A DNA stretch of 64,000 nucleotides from Marinobacter sp. (GTDB taxonomy: Bacteria > Pseudomonadota > Gammaproteobacteria > Pseudomonadales > Oleiphilaceae): positions 112,212 to 176,211 of the forward strand of contig JAIUMV010000006.1 of the NCBI GenBank assembly GCA_022565395.1, given 5' to 3'. The position numbers and the translations under genes are program-made. How positions within the stretch are numbered: position 1 is the first letter of the stretch; every line of letters starts with the position of its first letter. Shown here in pieces: positions 46,568-55,152 of the stretch. Under the pieces are notes generated by a model that saw only the letters and a list, made by a program, of their open reading frames with translations, ran no database searches and had not been told where the DNA came from.

Positions 46568-47788
46568 TTAGCCAATAACTTGGCCCATCTGGAAGATTGG
46601 CAGGTACATGGCAATAATCAGGCCACCCACCAAAACGCCCAGAACGGACATGATCATTGGTTCCATGAGTGCAGATAGGTTGTCTACCAGGTCATCTACA
46701 ACAGCTTCATAGTGATCAGCAATCTTTGAGAGCATATCGTCCAAATTGCCGGATTCCTCACCAATAGCTGTCAGCTGCACCGCCATTACCGGAAATACGC
46801 CTGCCTGTTTCATCGAGGCCTGTAGCTGGGTACCGCTGGACACCTCATCTTTAATTTTGTGAATTGCATCGCGATAAACCGCGTTACCTGAGGCGCCTGC
46901 GACGGAATCGAGGGCATCTACGAGTGGGACGCCGGCAGCAAACGTGGTGGACAGAACGCGCCCAAAGCGCGCAACAGCTGACTTGTCGAGAATTTCACCA
47001 ATAACAGGGATCTTCAGGACGTATTTGTCCACGGTATCAGAAAAGCCTCGTGAGCGGAGCTTGGCTTCTCGAAACAGAAATATCACTGCTACGATCCCAA
47101 AAAGCACAACAAACCACCATTTTTGGAGCCACTCCGACATATTCACCACCATTTGCGTAAATACGGGAAGGTCGGCACCAAAACCTGTAAAAAGCTGCTC
47201 AAATTGCGGTACAACTTTCACCAGTAGAATGGCTGTTACGATGATAGCAACGACCACAACCGCAGCAGGGTAAGTCATTGCCTTTTTGACTTTTTTCTTC
47301 AGTAGCTCGGTTTTTTCCATATAGGTCGCAATGCGATCGAGCATCTGTTCCAGAGCACCGGCTTTCTCGCCGGACTCAACAAGGTTGCAGAACAAATCAT
47401 CAAAATGACGGGGGTGCTTGCGCAATGCGCTTGCAAAGCCTGCGCCGGAGGACACGTCATTACGCACGGTTAGGATCAGCTCCTGCAGGCTCTTATTTTC
47501 TTGACCCTCTGCGACGATATCAAAGCTCTGCACCAAAGGTACGCCGGCTTTCATCATAGTCGCCAGCTGGCGTGTAAGCAGCGCAATATCGAAGGGGGTG
47601 ATTTTCTTTTTGCCGCCAAAAAGGGGCTTTGGTTTCTTTTTAACCTTATCTGGTACGATGCCTTGCTTACGCAGCTGGGCCTTTACGAGGGCCATGTTGG
47701 TGCCGGAAATCTCGCCCTTGGCCTTGTTGCCTTTGCGGTCCTTGCCTTCCCAGATAAATGCTTCAAGCTTTTCAGTCTTGCTTGCCAT
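46568..47788 (-). CDS. pilC: Type IV pilus inner-membrane platform protein PilC
   Basis: 406-residue polytopic protein on which pilin is assembled and disassembled by the PilB/PilT motors. It has two T2SSF domains (about 70-195 and 275-395) each ending in membrane helices; FGRVLSTTFAAGVPLVDALD and the ending MYLPIFQMGQVIG are characteristic. It starts 2 bases after the pilB stop and is tightly coupled to it. Confidence 0.96.
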   Translation of the reverse strand: MASKTEKLEAFIWEGKDRKGNKAKGEISGTNMALVKAQLRKQGIVPDKVKKKPKPLFGGKKKITPFDIALLTRQLATMMKAGVPLVQSFDIVAEGQENKSLQELILTVRNDVSSGAGFASALRKHPRHFDDLFCNLVESGEKAGALEQMLDRIATYMEKTELLKKKVKKAMTYPAAVVVVAIIVTAILLVKVVPQFEQLFTGFGADLPVFTQMVVNMSEWLQKWWFVVLFGIVAVIFLFREAKLRSRGFSDTVDKYVLKIPVIGEILDKSAVARFGRVLSTTFAAGVPLVDALDSVAGASGNAVYRDAIHKIKDEVSSGTQLQASMKQAGVFPVMAVQLTAIGEESGNLDDMLSKIADHYEAVVDDLVDNLSALMEPMIMSVLGVLVGGLIIAMYLPIFQMGQVIG

Positions 47789-47790
47789 AA

Positions 47791-49509
47791 TTAATCCTTC
47801 GTTACTCGGTTAGCTTCCTCAAGGCTGGTCACTCCCTGCATCACTTTCAGCAAGGCAGACTGCCTGAGATTGCGGAAGCCCTCAGCCTGGGCCTGTTTGG
47901 CAATTTGGATGGAGCTGGCCTCTTCCATAATCATGTTTGCCATGGTGTCCGTTACCTTGACCACCTCGTAAATGCCCACTCGACCTTTATATCCACCTGT
48001 GCATTTATCACAGCCCTTGGGGCGGTACAACGTGAAGCCTGTATCAATTTGTTCCTGTGTGAACCCCTCCTCCAAAAGCACCTCTTTGGGCACGTTTGCA
48101 GGCTGTTTGCAGGCATTACACAGGCGTCGTCCCAGCCGTTGAGCGATGATCAAGCTGACGGAAGTGGCAATGTTGAACGCAGGCACCCCCATGTTCATCA
48201 TCCGGGTCAGGGTTTCTGCTGCACTATTGGTGTGCAGGGTCGATAAGACCAAGTGGCCGGTTTGGGCGGCCTTAATGGCGATGTTGGCGGTTTCCAGGTC
48301 CCGGATCTCACCCACCATGATCACGTCAGGATCCTGGCGCAAAAAGGCTCGCAACGCTTCTGCAAACCCAAGGCCCACCTTGGCATTAACGTTGACTTGG
48401 TTAATACCTTCAAGGTTAATCTCTGCAGGGTCTTCCGCAGTTGAGATATTGCGCTCTGTGGTGTTGAGGATATTCAGCCCCGTGTACAGGGATACGGTTT
48501 TACCAGATCCCGTGGGGCCGGTGACGAGAATCATGCCCTGTGGCTGCTCAAGGGCATCCAGATAGAGCTGCTTTTGGTCCTCGTCATAGCCCAGTGCGTC
48601 GATGCCCAGCTGCGCAGAACTGGGATCAAGAATACGCAAAACGATTTTCTCACCCCAGAGGGTGGGTAGGGTATTCACCCGAAAATCGATCGCTTTGGTT
48701 TTGGACAGTTTCATTTTGATGCGGCCGTCCTGAGGCACGCGGCGCTCGGAGATATCCAGTTGGGACATAATCTTGACACGCGCGGCGATCTTAGGCGCCA
48801 GCTTGATGGAGGGGCGGGACACCTCCCTCAGAATGCCATCAGTCCGATACCTCACCCGATAGGCCTTCTCGTAGGGCTCGAAGTGAACATCAGATGCGCC
48901 GGTGCGTATGGCATCCAGCAGCATCTTGTTCACATACTTAACGATGGGGGCGTCGTCTATATCTGAGGTGCTGACAGCACCCTTGTCGTCGTCACCATCG
49001 CCCCCCTCAGTCTCGACGCTGTCCAGATCGGCATCGTCCAAGTCGCCCATGGTGGTGTCATGGGCCTCCAGGTACTTATCAATGAACTCACGTAGCTTGG
49101 CGTCATCGACCATGACGGCTTCGGTACTTAGCCCCGTGTTAAACTTAATCTCGTCAAGGGCTTGTACATTCGTGGGGTCAGATACGGCAACAAACAAGCG
49201 GTTTGCTCTCTTAAATAAAGGAAGCACGCTGTGTTTGCGGACCAGTTTTTCATCAACCACCTTTTCGGGTAGCAATTCTGGTAGAAAGCTATTCAGATCC
49301 AGAACGGGTATCCCAAACTCCATGGCGGCAGAAAACGCCAGCCCTCGGCTGTCAGCCATTTTCTGCTGTACCAAGTAGGTGATCAATGGGATGCGGTTCT
49401 TGGCAGCCTGAAGGTAGGCCTCCTTCGCGGCATCCTCATCGAGCAAGCCATCTTCGACAAACCGGCGGGCTAGTCCTGTCAGGGTCACACTGCTTTTATT
49501 GTTCGTCAT
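47791..49509 (-). CDS. pilB: Type IV pilus extension ATPase PilB
   Basis: Hexameric motor for pilus extension, 572 residues. An N-terminal MshE/GspE-like domain (about 1-150) is followed by an acidic linker and the ATPase with Walker A GPTGSGKT (331-338), Asp box/His boxes around ISTAEDPAEINLEGINQVNV and Walker B DPDVIMVGEIRD. The Zn-binding tetracysteine is split as CNACKQ and CDKCTGG. It is divergent from pilA across a 381-base control region. Confidence 0.97.
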   Translation of the reverse strand: MTNNKSSVTLTGLARRFVEDGLLDEDAAKEAYLQAAKNRIPLITYLVQQKMADSRGLAFSAAMEFGIPVLDLNSFLPELLPEKVVDEKLVRKHSVLPLFKRANRLFVAVSDPTNVQALDEIKFNTGLSTEAVMVDDAKLREFIDKYLEAHDTTMGDLDDADLDSVETEGGDGDDDKGAVSTSDIDDAPIVKYVNKMLLDAIRTGASDVHFEPYEKAYRVRYRTDGILREVSRPSIKLAPKIAARVKIMSQLDISERRVPQDGRIKMKLSKTKAIDFRVNTLPTLWGEKIVLRILDPSSAQLGIDALGYDEDQKQLYLDALEQPQGMILVTGPTGSGKTVSLYTGLNILNTTERNISTAEDPAEINLEGINQVNVNAKVGLGFAEALRAFLRQDPDVIMVGEIRDLETANIAIKAAQTGHLVLSTLHTNSAAETLTRMMNMGVPAFNIATSVSLIIAQRLGRRLCNACKQPANVPKEVLLEEGFTQEQIDTGFTLYRPKGCDKCTGGYKGRVGIYEVVKVTDTMANMIMEEASSIQIAKQAQAEGFRNLRQSALLKVMQGVTSLEEANRVTKD

Positions 49510-49813
49510 ACGGTATCAAGAATGTTCGCTAAGTTGCTGAATCGCAATTTCCAAGTGGATGACGAGAGTTTAGATGGCTATGCGAGGATTTGAAAGCTCG
49601 CCGGTACAGACCGCGTGATGTAGGTCCTTAATTTGCCGGATAGTGGTCTGCCTGATCGCTGCCGGTTCTGGGCAGCTGTTATCCCTGGGGTGACAAAAAT
49701 AGTCACATTCTGCCCGGCGTCGTCGGGCGCAGCTGAGTGCTGGCTGACGCTCTTTACGCCCTCCAGCGAGGAAATGTCAGTTTTTTCAGTAATGTAAACT
49801 GAAATTTTGCAAT

Positions 49814-49829
49814 TGGCACGCTGCCTGCT
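49814..49829 (+). promoter_or_regulatory. Sigma-54 promoter of pilA
   Basis: TGGCACG at 49814-49820 and CTGC (824-828 region, GC at 49827-49828) give a -24 GG to -12 GC spacing of 12, matching the sigma-54 consensus TGGCACG-N4-TTGC at all but one base. The expected transcription start is near 49840, leaving a leader of about 50 bases. In Pseudomonas pilA is driven by RpoN and PilR in this way. The 300 bases upstream (49510-49810) have no gene on either strand and presumably hold activator sites; rpoN is in this window. Confidence 0.88.
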
Positions 49830-49890
49830 ATGTTCTTTGCAGGGTTGCTCGAACGAGGGCATCACCGTTAATCGAATCGGAGATTACGAA

Positions 49891-50322
49891 ATGAAAAAAG
49901 TTCAACAAGGTTTCACCCTGATCGAATTGATGATCGTTGTTGCCATCATCGGTATTTTGGCGGCTGTTGCCATCCCGGCATACCAGGAGTACGTAGCGAC
50001 TTCTCAGGGTAGCGCTGTAATGAAAGGTATCACGCCTTTTGTTGGTAAAGCGCAGGTTTGTACTCAGACTGGCATCGACTGCAGCGGCTCTCCGACAGGC
50101 CTTGTTGAGCAAGCCGGATCTGCACAGCTTTCCCAGCTTACAGTAACAGGTGACCCCAGCGTGGCGCGTGGTGCCGAGATCACTCTTGTATGGAACAACG
50201 GTGCATGCAGTCTCGAGGCCGTTGTTCAGAACACTGGCTTGGTAACGTACACCATGTCAGCGCCTGCAGGCTCCACCGTCAGTGATGAACAATGCCGTAA
50301 AGGTGCAGGCTTGAGCAGCTAA
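49891..50322 (+). CDS. pilA: Major type IV pilin PilA
   Basis: Type IVa prepilin, 143 residues. Leader MKKVQQG is cleaved before F, followed by the hydrophobic helix [18 protein letters not shown]. Glu5 is present (FTLIE). Four cysteines in two pairs, CTQTGIDC in the middle and NGAC plus DEQC near the C-terminus, should close a D-loop. Start ATG 49891 has GGAG ahead. It has its own sigma-54 promoter and terminator. It is clearly paralogous to the pilin at 51.96 kb. Confidence 0.96.
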   Translation: MKKVQQGFTLIELMIVVAIIGILAAVAIPAYQEYVATSQGSAVMKGITPFVGKAQVCTQTGIDCSGSPTGLVEQAGSAQLSQLTVTGDPSVARGAEITLVWNNGACSLEAVVQNTGLVTYTMSAPAGSTVSDEQCRKGAGLSS

Positions 50323-50338
50323 TAGTCTTCGGAAGCTA

Positions 50339-50378
50339 AATGGCCTTGTAACCTTGGGTTCAAGGCCATTTTTTTTGG
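50339..50378 (+). terminator. Intrinsic terminator after pilA
   Basis: AATGGCCTTG (50339-50348) pairs with CAAGGCCATT (50361-50370), then a T-run. It separates pilA from the next two genes. The following stretch to 50565 is strongly AT-rich compared with the rest of the window and should contain a separate promoter, though none could be fixed. Confidence 0.92.
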
Positions 50379-50565
50379 TAATTTTGAAAGTTACTAGTAA
50401 ATTAAAGATCATAGTTGGCTTTAATGCATGGTGTAGACCTCAAGTCGTTTTTATGTTTTTGCAAAGCGTCATTAGTGATAACTATTTTCGTTATCTCTGA
50501 ATATTTAAAATTACGATTTTCAAGACAAAAATTGTTGTGGGCAGAAATTGGTTGGGGCGAAGTTT

Positions 50566-51939
50566 ATGTTTAAGTCATTATGTGTAGGAAATCACACTTG
50601 GCTTTCTGCATTTATTATATTGGTGCTTCCTAATCTTCTGTTCTTTCTCGCAGCAGAAAGACTTGGTGTTTTTCGCCCCTTTATTAATATTGATTATGTT
50701 GTTGTTTTACTGTTAATTTTGGTTGGATTTCGTACTACGGCTTTGCTCTTGTTGGCCGCTCTATTCTTTATTGATGCTTTGAACATAACTGGTCAGATTT
50801 TTCCAATTCTGAATCTTGTCGATGTGCTTTATTTATCAAGGTTCTGGGCAGTAGCGCCACCCCTATACCAATGGATTGTTGTGATATTGGGATTTCTTTT
50901 AATTATTAAAGGCTGGGCGATACTAAGGCTGTCAGCTGGTATTAAGCCTTTGCAGGGTCTCGTTTTAACAGTGGCTGTCACATCGGCGTATATTTATGGA
51001 CTTTCCGTTGAGGATGAGCCGCAAAGAAAAATATGGAGAATGAGCGGTTTTGGTCCGATAGGTAGTCAAACAATGTATGCGGTGGGCGCTCATACTCAGG
51101 GTTTTGTTATGAGGGCTGGGCTTGATGCAGCAGCATTGGTTTCTGCCAGTCAACTTCCGGCAACGAGGCTTTGGCACGCTGAGCCGAGTCAGCTATCTCA
51201 CAAGCTTGTATTAATTGTTGTGGAGTCTTGGGGGGCTGTTGATGAGCCAATTCAGAATGCAGTTATGGCGCCCCTAATCAGGCAGCACGATCAACTGAGC
51301 TGGTTTGATACGGGGCGTCTTGATTTTCAAGGGGCAACAGTTGAAGCAGAGCTTAAAGAGCTTTGTATGGCAACTCCTCCAAGCTTTAATATTGGTAGAA
51401 TAGTGGAAGGCTTTGATAATTGTTTGCCAGCCCGCCTTTCTAATCTGGGATATTACACTTTTGGTATGCATGGTGCGGCGGGTTTAATGTACGACAGAAC
51501 TCGTTGGTATACTCGTGCTGGATTTCAAGAAACCCTCTTCTTTGAGGATAGGCTGTGGGGCCGTCGCTGTTATTCTTTTCCTGGGGCCTGTGATGTAGAT
51601 ATGGCGCCTTACATTGCAGAAGGCTTGGCTGCCAGTGAGAAAAGTTTTGTCTACTGGCTGACTTTGAATGGTCATTCGCCATATGATCATCGCGACGTGA
51701 TTTTTGATGTATTTGATTGCGGCGAGTTCGATATCGAAAGTGGGTCGCAGACTTGTAGAAACCTAAAGTTGCAGACGCAGTTTTTCCAGGCTTTGGCCAA
51801 TTTGCTGGATGATCCTCGTTTGGCAGGTGCAGAATTTATTGTTGTGGGTGATCACCAGCCACCTATTTTCAATAAAGATGAGTTTGATATGTACTTTGAA
51901 GAGCATGTTGTGCCTTGGGTTCGCTTCGGTGTTAGATAG
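50566..51939 (+). CDS. Membrane transferase of the alkaline phosphatase/sulfatase superfamily
   Basis: 457 residues from ATG 50566 (GGGGCGA ahead). The N-terminal third has about four to five membrane helices (residues 10-130); the rest is a periplasmic catalytic domain resembling LtaS/EptA-type phosphotransferases. Metal and nucleophile motifs appear intact: LIVVESWG (metal Glu), GATVEAELKELC (candidate nucleophile Thr), LNGHSPYDH and VVGDHQPP (metal His/Asp). Such enzymes move phosphoethanolamine, phosphoglycerol or similar groups from lipids. Placed between two pilin genes in an AT-rich insert, it is a candidate pilin-modifying enzyme; lipid A or glycan substrates remain alternatives. Confidence 0.8.
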   Translation: MFKSLCVGNHTWLSAFIILVLPNLLFFLAAERLGVFRPFINIDYVVVLLLILVGFRTTALLLLAALFFIDALNITGQIFPILNLVDVLYLSRFWAVAPPLYQWIVVILGFLLIIKGWAILRLSAGIKPLQGLVLTVAVTSAYIYGLSVEDEPQRKIWRMSGFGPIGSQTMYAVGAHTQGFVMRAGLDAAALVSASQLPATRLWHAEPSQLSHKLVLIVVESWGAVDEPIQNAVMAPLIRQHDQLSWFDTGRLDFQGATVEAELKELCMATPPSFNIGRIVEGFDNCLPARLSNLGYYTFGMHGAAGLMYDRTRWYTRAGFQETLFFEDRLWGRRCYSFPGACDVDMAPYIAEGLAASEKSFVYWLTLNGHSPYDHRDVIFDVFDCGEFDIESGSQTCRNLKLQTQFFQALANLLDDPRLAGAEFIVVGDHQPPIFNKDEFDMYFEEHVVPWVRFGVR

Positions 51940-51963
51940 TGTGCTGGTTTAACATTATTTCGG

Positions 51964-52389
51964 ATGTCGATTATGGAAAGAGTTAACGGTTTTACTTTAA
52001 TTGAATTGATGATAGTGGTCGCTATTATTGGTATTCTCGCTGCAATCGCTGTGCCGGCTTACCAGAACCATGTAGCTGTGGCTTCAGGTAGTGCTGCAAT
52101 GAATAGCTTGAACAGGTTTGTCATTGTAGGGCAAGTTTGTGTGCAGACTGGTGCGGGTTGTTCAGGATTGAATGATCGAATTATAGAGAAGTCTGAGCTT
52201 TCTGAAGCTAGTAATGGTGGTATTGTAGCAAAAGGCTCCCCCGCTACATTGGTATTTGATAATGGAACCTGTGCTGTAATTGCAGATATCGACGACAGTG
52301 GTGGTGTTAGTTACTCTGCTGCGGCCTCTGCGGATGCTATTTTTGTGAGTAACGAGCAGTGTAATAGGGGGGCAGGTTTGTTAAATTAA
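51964..52389 (+). CDS. Second type IV pilin (PilA paralogue)
   Basis: Type IVa prepilin of 141 residues (138 if ATG 51973 is used). The leader ends G before [18 protein letters not shown]; Glu5 is present. The same cysteine architecture as PilA is kept ([16 protein letters not shown]) but the rest of the head domain has diverged strongly. It lies 24 bases after the membrane transferase gene, in the same AT-rich codon style, so the two are likely co-transcribed and were acquired together. It could be an alternative major pilin or a minor subunit. The stop codon is 2 bases before an IS end. Confidence 0.92.
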   Translation: MSIMERVNGFTLIELMIVVAIIGILAAIAVPAYQNHVAVASGSAAMNSLNRFVIVGQVCVQTGAGCSGLNDRIIEKSELSEASNGGIVAKGSPATLVFDNGTCAVIADIDDSGGVSYSAAASADAIFVSNEQCNRGAGLLN

Positions 52390-52431
52390 TTTGTAATCCC
52401 CCCATTTTTAACCGCCCTGCTGAGTAGAGGG

Positions 52432-53229
52432 TTAAGCGGCCTCCAGCAATTTGGATGGGGGTACTCCTCCAATGGCTGCGTTCGGTCGTTCGTTGTTGTA
52501 CTGCCATAGCCACGGAGCAGCCAATAGCTGAGCATGGGCAATGCTTTCAAACTGGTGCAAGTCCAGCCACTCGTGCCGCGCAGTCCGATTGAAACGCTCA
52601 ATGTAAGCGTTCTGAGTAGGCTTGCCAGGCTGGATGTAAATCAGCGTAATCCGATGCTTGTTGGCCCAATTTATCAGCGACTGCGAGATGTATTCTGGCC
52701 CATTGTCGCAACGAATCGCGGAAGGCTTACCCCGCCACTCGATAATCTGATCCAGCGCACGTATCACGCGCTGTGCGGGCAAGGCTAAGTCCACTTCAAT
52801 GCCAATGCCTTCCCGGTTGTAGTCATCAATCACGTTGAATGTTCGGAACGTCTTACCCGTGGCCAGCTGATCACTCATAAAGTCCATGGACCAGACTTGG
52901 TTGGGTGCCGTCGGCACATCTAGCTCACCCGGATAATCTCGCTGGATTCTGCGTCGGGGCTTGATACGCAGGGTCAACTCCAACTCCCGGTAAATGCGAT
53001 ACACGCGTTTATGATTCCAAGGGTAGCCTTTAACATTGCGCAGATACAGAAAGCACAGGCCAAAACCCCAACGCTTGTGGGTTTGTGTGAGCCGCAACAG
53101 CCAGTCCGCCACCAGCGCGTTCTCACCGTCAAGCTTCGCCTGGTAGCGATAGCAGGTCTCGCTGATGCCATACACCACACAAGCCAACCGGATACTGATG
53201 CCATGTTTGGCGACGCCCTTGTTAGCCAT
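52432..53229 (-). CDS. IS3-family transposase OrfB (DDE domain)
   Basis: 265 residues from ATG 53229, but normally made as a fusion with OrfA by -1 frameshifting; the frame is open upstream through VVKPSQRRE. The HTH_21 region is followed by an rve integrase core with DDE residues in WSMDFMSD, IRCDNGPEY and NAYIERFNRT. The protein is full-length with no internal stop. It resembles the IS407/IS51-like subgroup by sequence feel, which I could not verify. Confidence 0.93.
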   Translation of the reverse strand: MANKGVAKHGISIRLACVVYGISETCYRYQAKLDGENALVADWLLRLTQTHKRWGFGLCFLYLRNVKGYPWNHKRVYRIYRELELTLRIKPRRRIQRDYPGELDVPTAPNQVWSMDFMSDQLATGKTFRTFNVIDDYNREGIGIEVDLALPAQRVIRALDQIIEWRGKPSAIRCDNGPEYISQSLINWANKHRITLIYIQPGKPTQNAYIERFNRTARHEWLDLHQFESIAHAQLLAAPWLWQYNNERPNAAIGGVPPSKLLEAA

Positions 53230-53249
53230 CTCCCGGCGTTGAGATGGCT

Positions 53250-53516
53250 TTACAACTTTCCCTCCAGGGCTTCCTGACGGAGCTCGGCCTTGAGCCGCTC
53301 TTCAGCATACATCTTCTTCAGGCGAGCATTCTCCGCTTCCAGCTCCTTCAGGCGCTTCATCATCGATGCATCCATGCCGCCAAACTTCGAACGCCACTGA
53401 TAAATCAGAGCCGTGCTGGCGTTGTGCTCACGGGATAGCTCGGCCACTGGAATGCCGGCCTCGTGCTGCTTCAAAATCGCCATGATCTGGCTGTCAGTAA
53501 ACCGAGACTTTTTCAT
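53250..53516 (-). CDS. IS3-family transposase OrfA
   Basis: 88 residues: HTH_Tnp_1 domain (FTDSQIMAILKQHEAGIPVA) that binds the IS ends, followed by a leucine-zipper-like coiled coil (MKRLKELEAENARLKKMYAE) for multimerisation. Near its end lies a candidate slippery heptamer GGGAAAG (about 53256-53262 on the minus strand), read G-GGA-AAG, positioned to shift ribosomes -1 into OrfB. Confidence 0.92.
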   Translation of the reverse strand: MKKSRFTDSQIMAILKQHEAGIPVAELSREHNASTALIYQWRSKFGGMDASMMKRLKELEAENARLKKMYAEERLKAELRQEALEGKL

Positions 53517-53587
53517 CTGTCGCTCCTTTTGCGATCATTGTAAAAGCCTCTACTCAAAACCTCGATTGTTTTCTGGGGGGATTACAG

Positions 53588-54949
53588 TCAAACCTCAACC
53601 TCATCAAACAACTCCGGCACCTCGGCATGCCACCCCAGCCGGGCCTCAATGTGCTTACGCATGCAATCCGCGGGCAGTGACTCGCCATGAGTCACATAGA
53701 CCTTGTCCGGCTTCAGGCTACCCTGGCCCAGCCATTCGATAATCTCTTTGTAGTCGCCATGAGCAGACAGGGTATCGACGTTGTAAACCTCTGCTTTGAC
53801 CGGCCAGTACTCACCGTGAATCTTCACCTCATCGGCACCGCTGGTCAGCGTGTCGCCGCGGGTGCCGGGCGCCTGAAAGCCAGCAAATACAATAGAGTTT
53901 CGCGGGTTAGGCAGCAGGGTTTTCAGGTGGTGTAGCACCCGGCCGCCGCTAGCCATGCCGCTGGCAGAGACGATCACGCAGGGATAGCGTTTGTTGTTCA
54001 GCTCTATAGACTCTTCAACCGAGCGCACGAACTCTGTTTTGGCATCGATCAGCTGGCACTGCTCGTTGCTCAGCTTGTGCTCTTTATGGTGCTTACAGAA
54101 GATCTCCGTGGCTTTGATCGCCATGGGGCTGTTGAGGTAAACCGGCAGGGTGGGGATGCGGTCCTCGCCCATTAGCTTGTGTATCAGGTACAGCAAAATC
54201 TGGGCTCGTCCAACTGCAAAGGAGGGCATCAGGATAATGCCCCCTCGCTCTACAGTTTTGTTGATGATGTCTGCCAGTTCCCGCTCGGGGTCACCGTCCT
54301 GATGCAGGCGGTTGCCGTAAGTGGACTCGCATACCAGCACATCCGCCTTCTGGATGGGCTCTGGTGGCCGCATGATCATGTCGTTCATGCGCCCGACATC
54401 GCCGGTGAACACCACGGTTCTGTCACTGCCTTTATGGGTCACGTGCACGCAGGCTGAGCCCAGAATGTGACCGGCAGGGCTGAACATGACGTCGAAGCCT
54501 TTGACCGGCTCAAAGTGCTCATGGAAATGTATCGGTTCGAAGTGTTTTAAAGCCTCCCGGGCATCCTTCTCTGTGAACAGGGGTTCCGGGTTTTCGTGCC
54601 GTGAAAACTTTTTGCGAAAGGCATATTTGGCGTCTTCTTCCTGCAGGTAGCCAGCATCCGGTAGCAGAACTTTGCAGAGTTCGTAAGTAGCCTTGGTGCA
54701 ATAGATCTTGCCTTTGAAGCCATGCTTTACCAAGGCGGGCAGGTAGCCGGTATGGTCAATGTGGGCGTGGGTAAGTACTACCGCATTGATTGTGGCGGGG
54801 TCTACCTGAAACGGGGTCCAGTTGCGTTTGCGCAGGTGTTTTACGCCCTGGTACATGCCGCAGTCCACCAGCAGGCGGTGCTTCTCGTCCGATAGTAAGT
54901 AGCGGGAGCCGGTCACCGTGCCAACGCCGCCCAGAAACTTCAGTTTCAT
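53588..54949 (-). CDS. MBL-fold RNase-like protein (beta-CASP/RNA specificity domain)
   Basis: 453 residues with a metallo-beta-lactamase core, HAHIDHTGYLPAL (HxHxDH) and further metal ligands in SPAGHILGSACVHV and FTGDVG, a beta-CASP domain and the C-terminal YSH1/CPSF-like RNA-specificity domain (VSASGMASGGRVLHHL, VDTLSAHGDYKEI, VYVTHGE). Related proteins are RNases of mRNA processing or decay; the precise substrate is not known. The 3' end abuts the IS3 element, but the stop codon lies outside it and the protein looks complete. Confidence 0.9.
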   Translation of the reverse strand: MKLKFLGGVGTVTGSRYLLSDEKHRLLVDCGMYQGVKHLRKRNWTPFQVDPATINAVVLTHAHIDHTGYLPALVKHGFKGKIYCTKATYELCKVLLPDAGYLQEEDAKYAFRKKFSRHENPEPLFTEKDAREALKHFEPIHFHEHFEPVKGFDVMFSPAGHILGSACVHVTHKGSDRTVVFTGDVGRMNDMIMRPPEPIQKADVLVCESTYGNRLHQDGDPERELADIINKTVERGGIILMPSFAVGRAQILLYLIHKLMGEDRIPTLPVYLNSPMAIKATEIFCKHHKEHKLSNEQCQLIDAKTEFVRSVEESIELNNKRYPCVIVSASGMASGGRVLHHLKTLLPNPRNSIVFAGFQAPGTRGDTLTSGADEVKIHGEYWPVKAEVYNVDTLSAHGDYKEIIEWLGQGSLKPDKVYVTHGESLPADCMRKHIEARLGWHAEVPELFDEVEV

Positions 54950-55152
54950 AGTGCATCTCTTTGCGCGAATTTATTAGTCAGCATAGTAGGTTAACGCGTC
55001 TTCTGTCATTTTGATCTGGCACAAAAAACAGATGGTGAGCGTGAAGGGTGGCTTTCAAAGGGCTGGCTTGCCCAATATAGGTTGCGGATTTTACAGAAAA
55101 AGTTGCTATGCTTAAGTTGTCTCCGATGACGCCTCCAGGATAGGATCAAAGT

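Larger units (their letters stand above)
52392..53586 (-). mobile_element. IS3-family insertion sequence, 1195 bp
   Basis: Perfect 12-base terminal inverted repeats TGTAATCCCCCC (52392-52403) and GGGGGGATTACA (53575-53586). Two overlapping leftward frames give OrfA and the DDE transposase. Flanking bases do not match as a 3- or 4-base target duplication (ATT or AATT left; GTC or GTCA right). The element starts 2 bases after the second pilin stop and ends 1 base before the stop codon of the MBL-fold gene. Both frames are intact, so it may be active. Confidence 0.92.

Noticed and set aside
49578..49865. 95-codon open frame on the minus strand in the pilB-pilA gap
   Set aside because: It overlaps the sigma-54 promoter, has no recognisable domain, and the region is the expected pilA control region.
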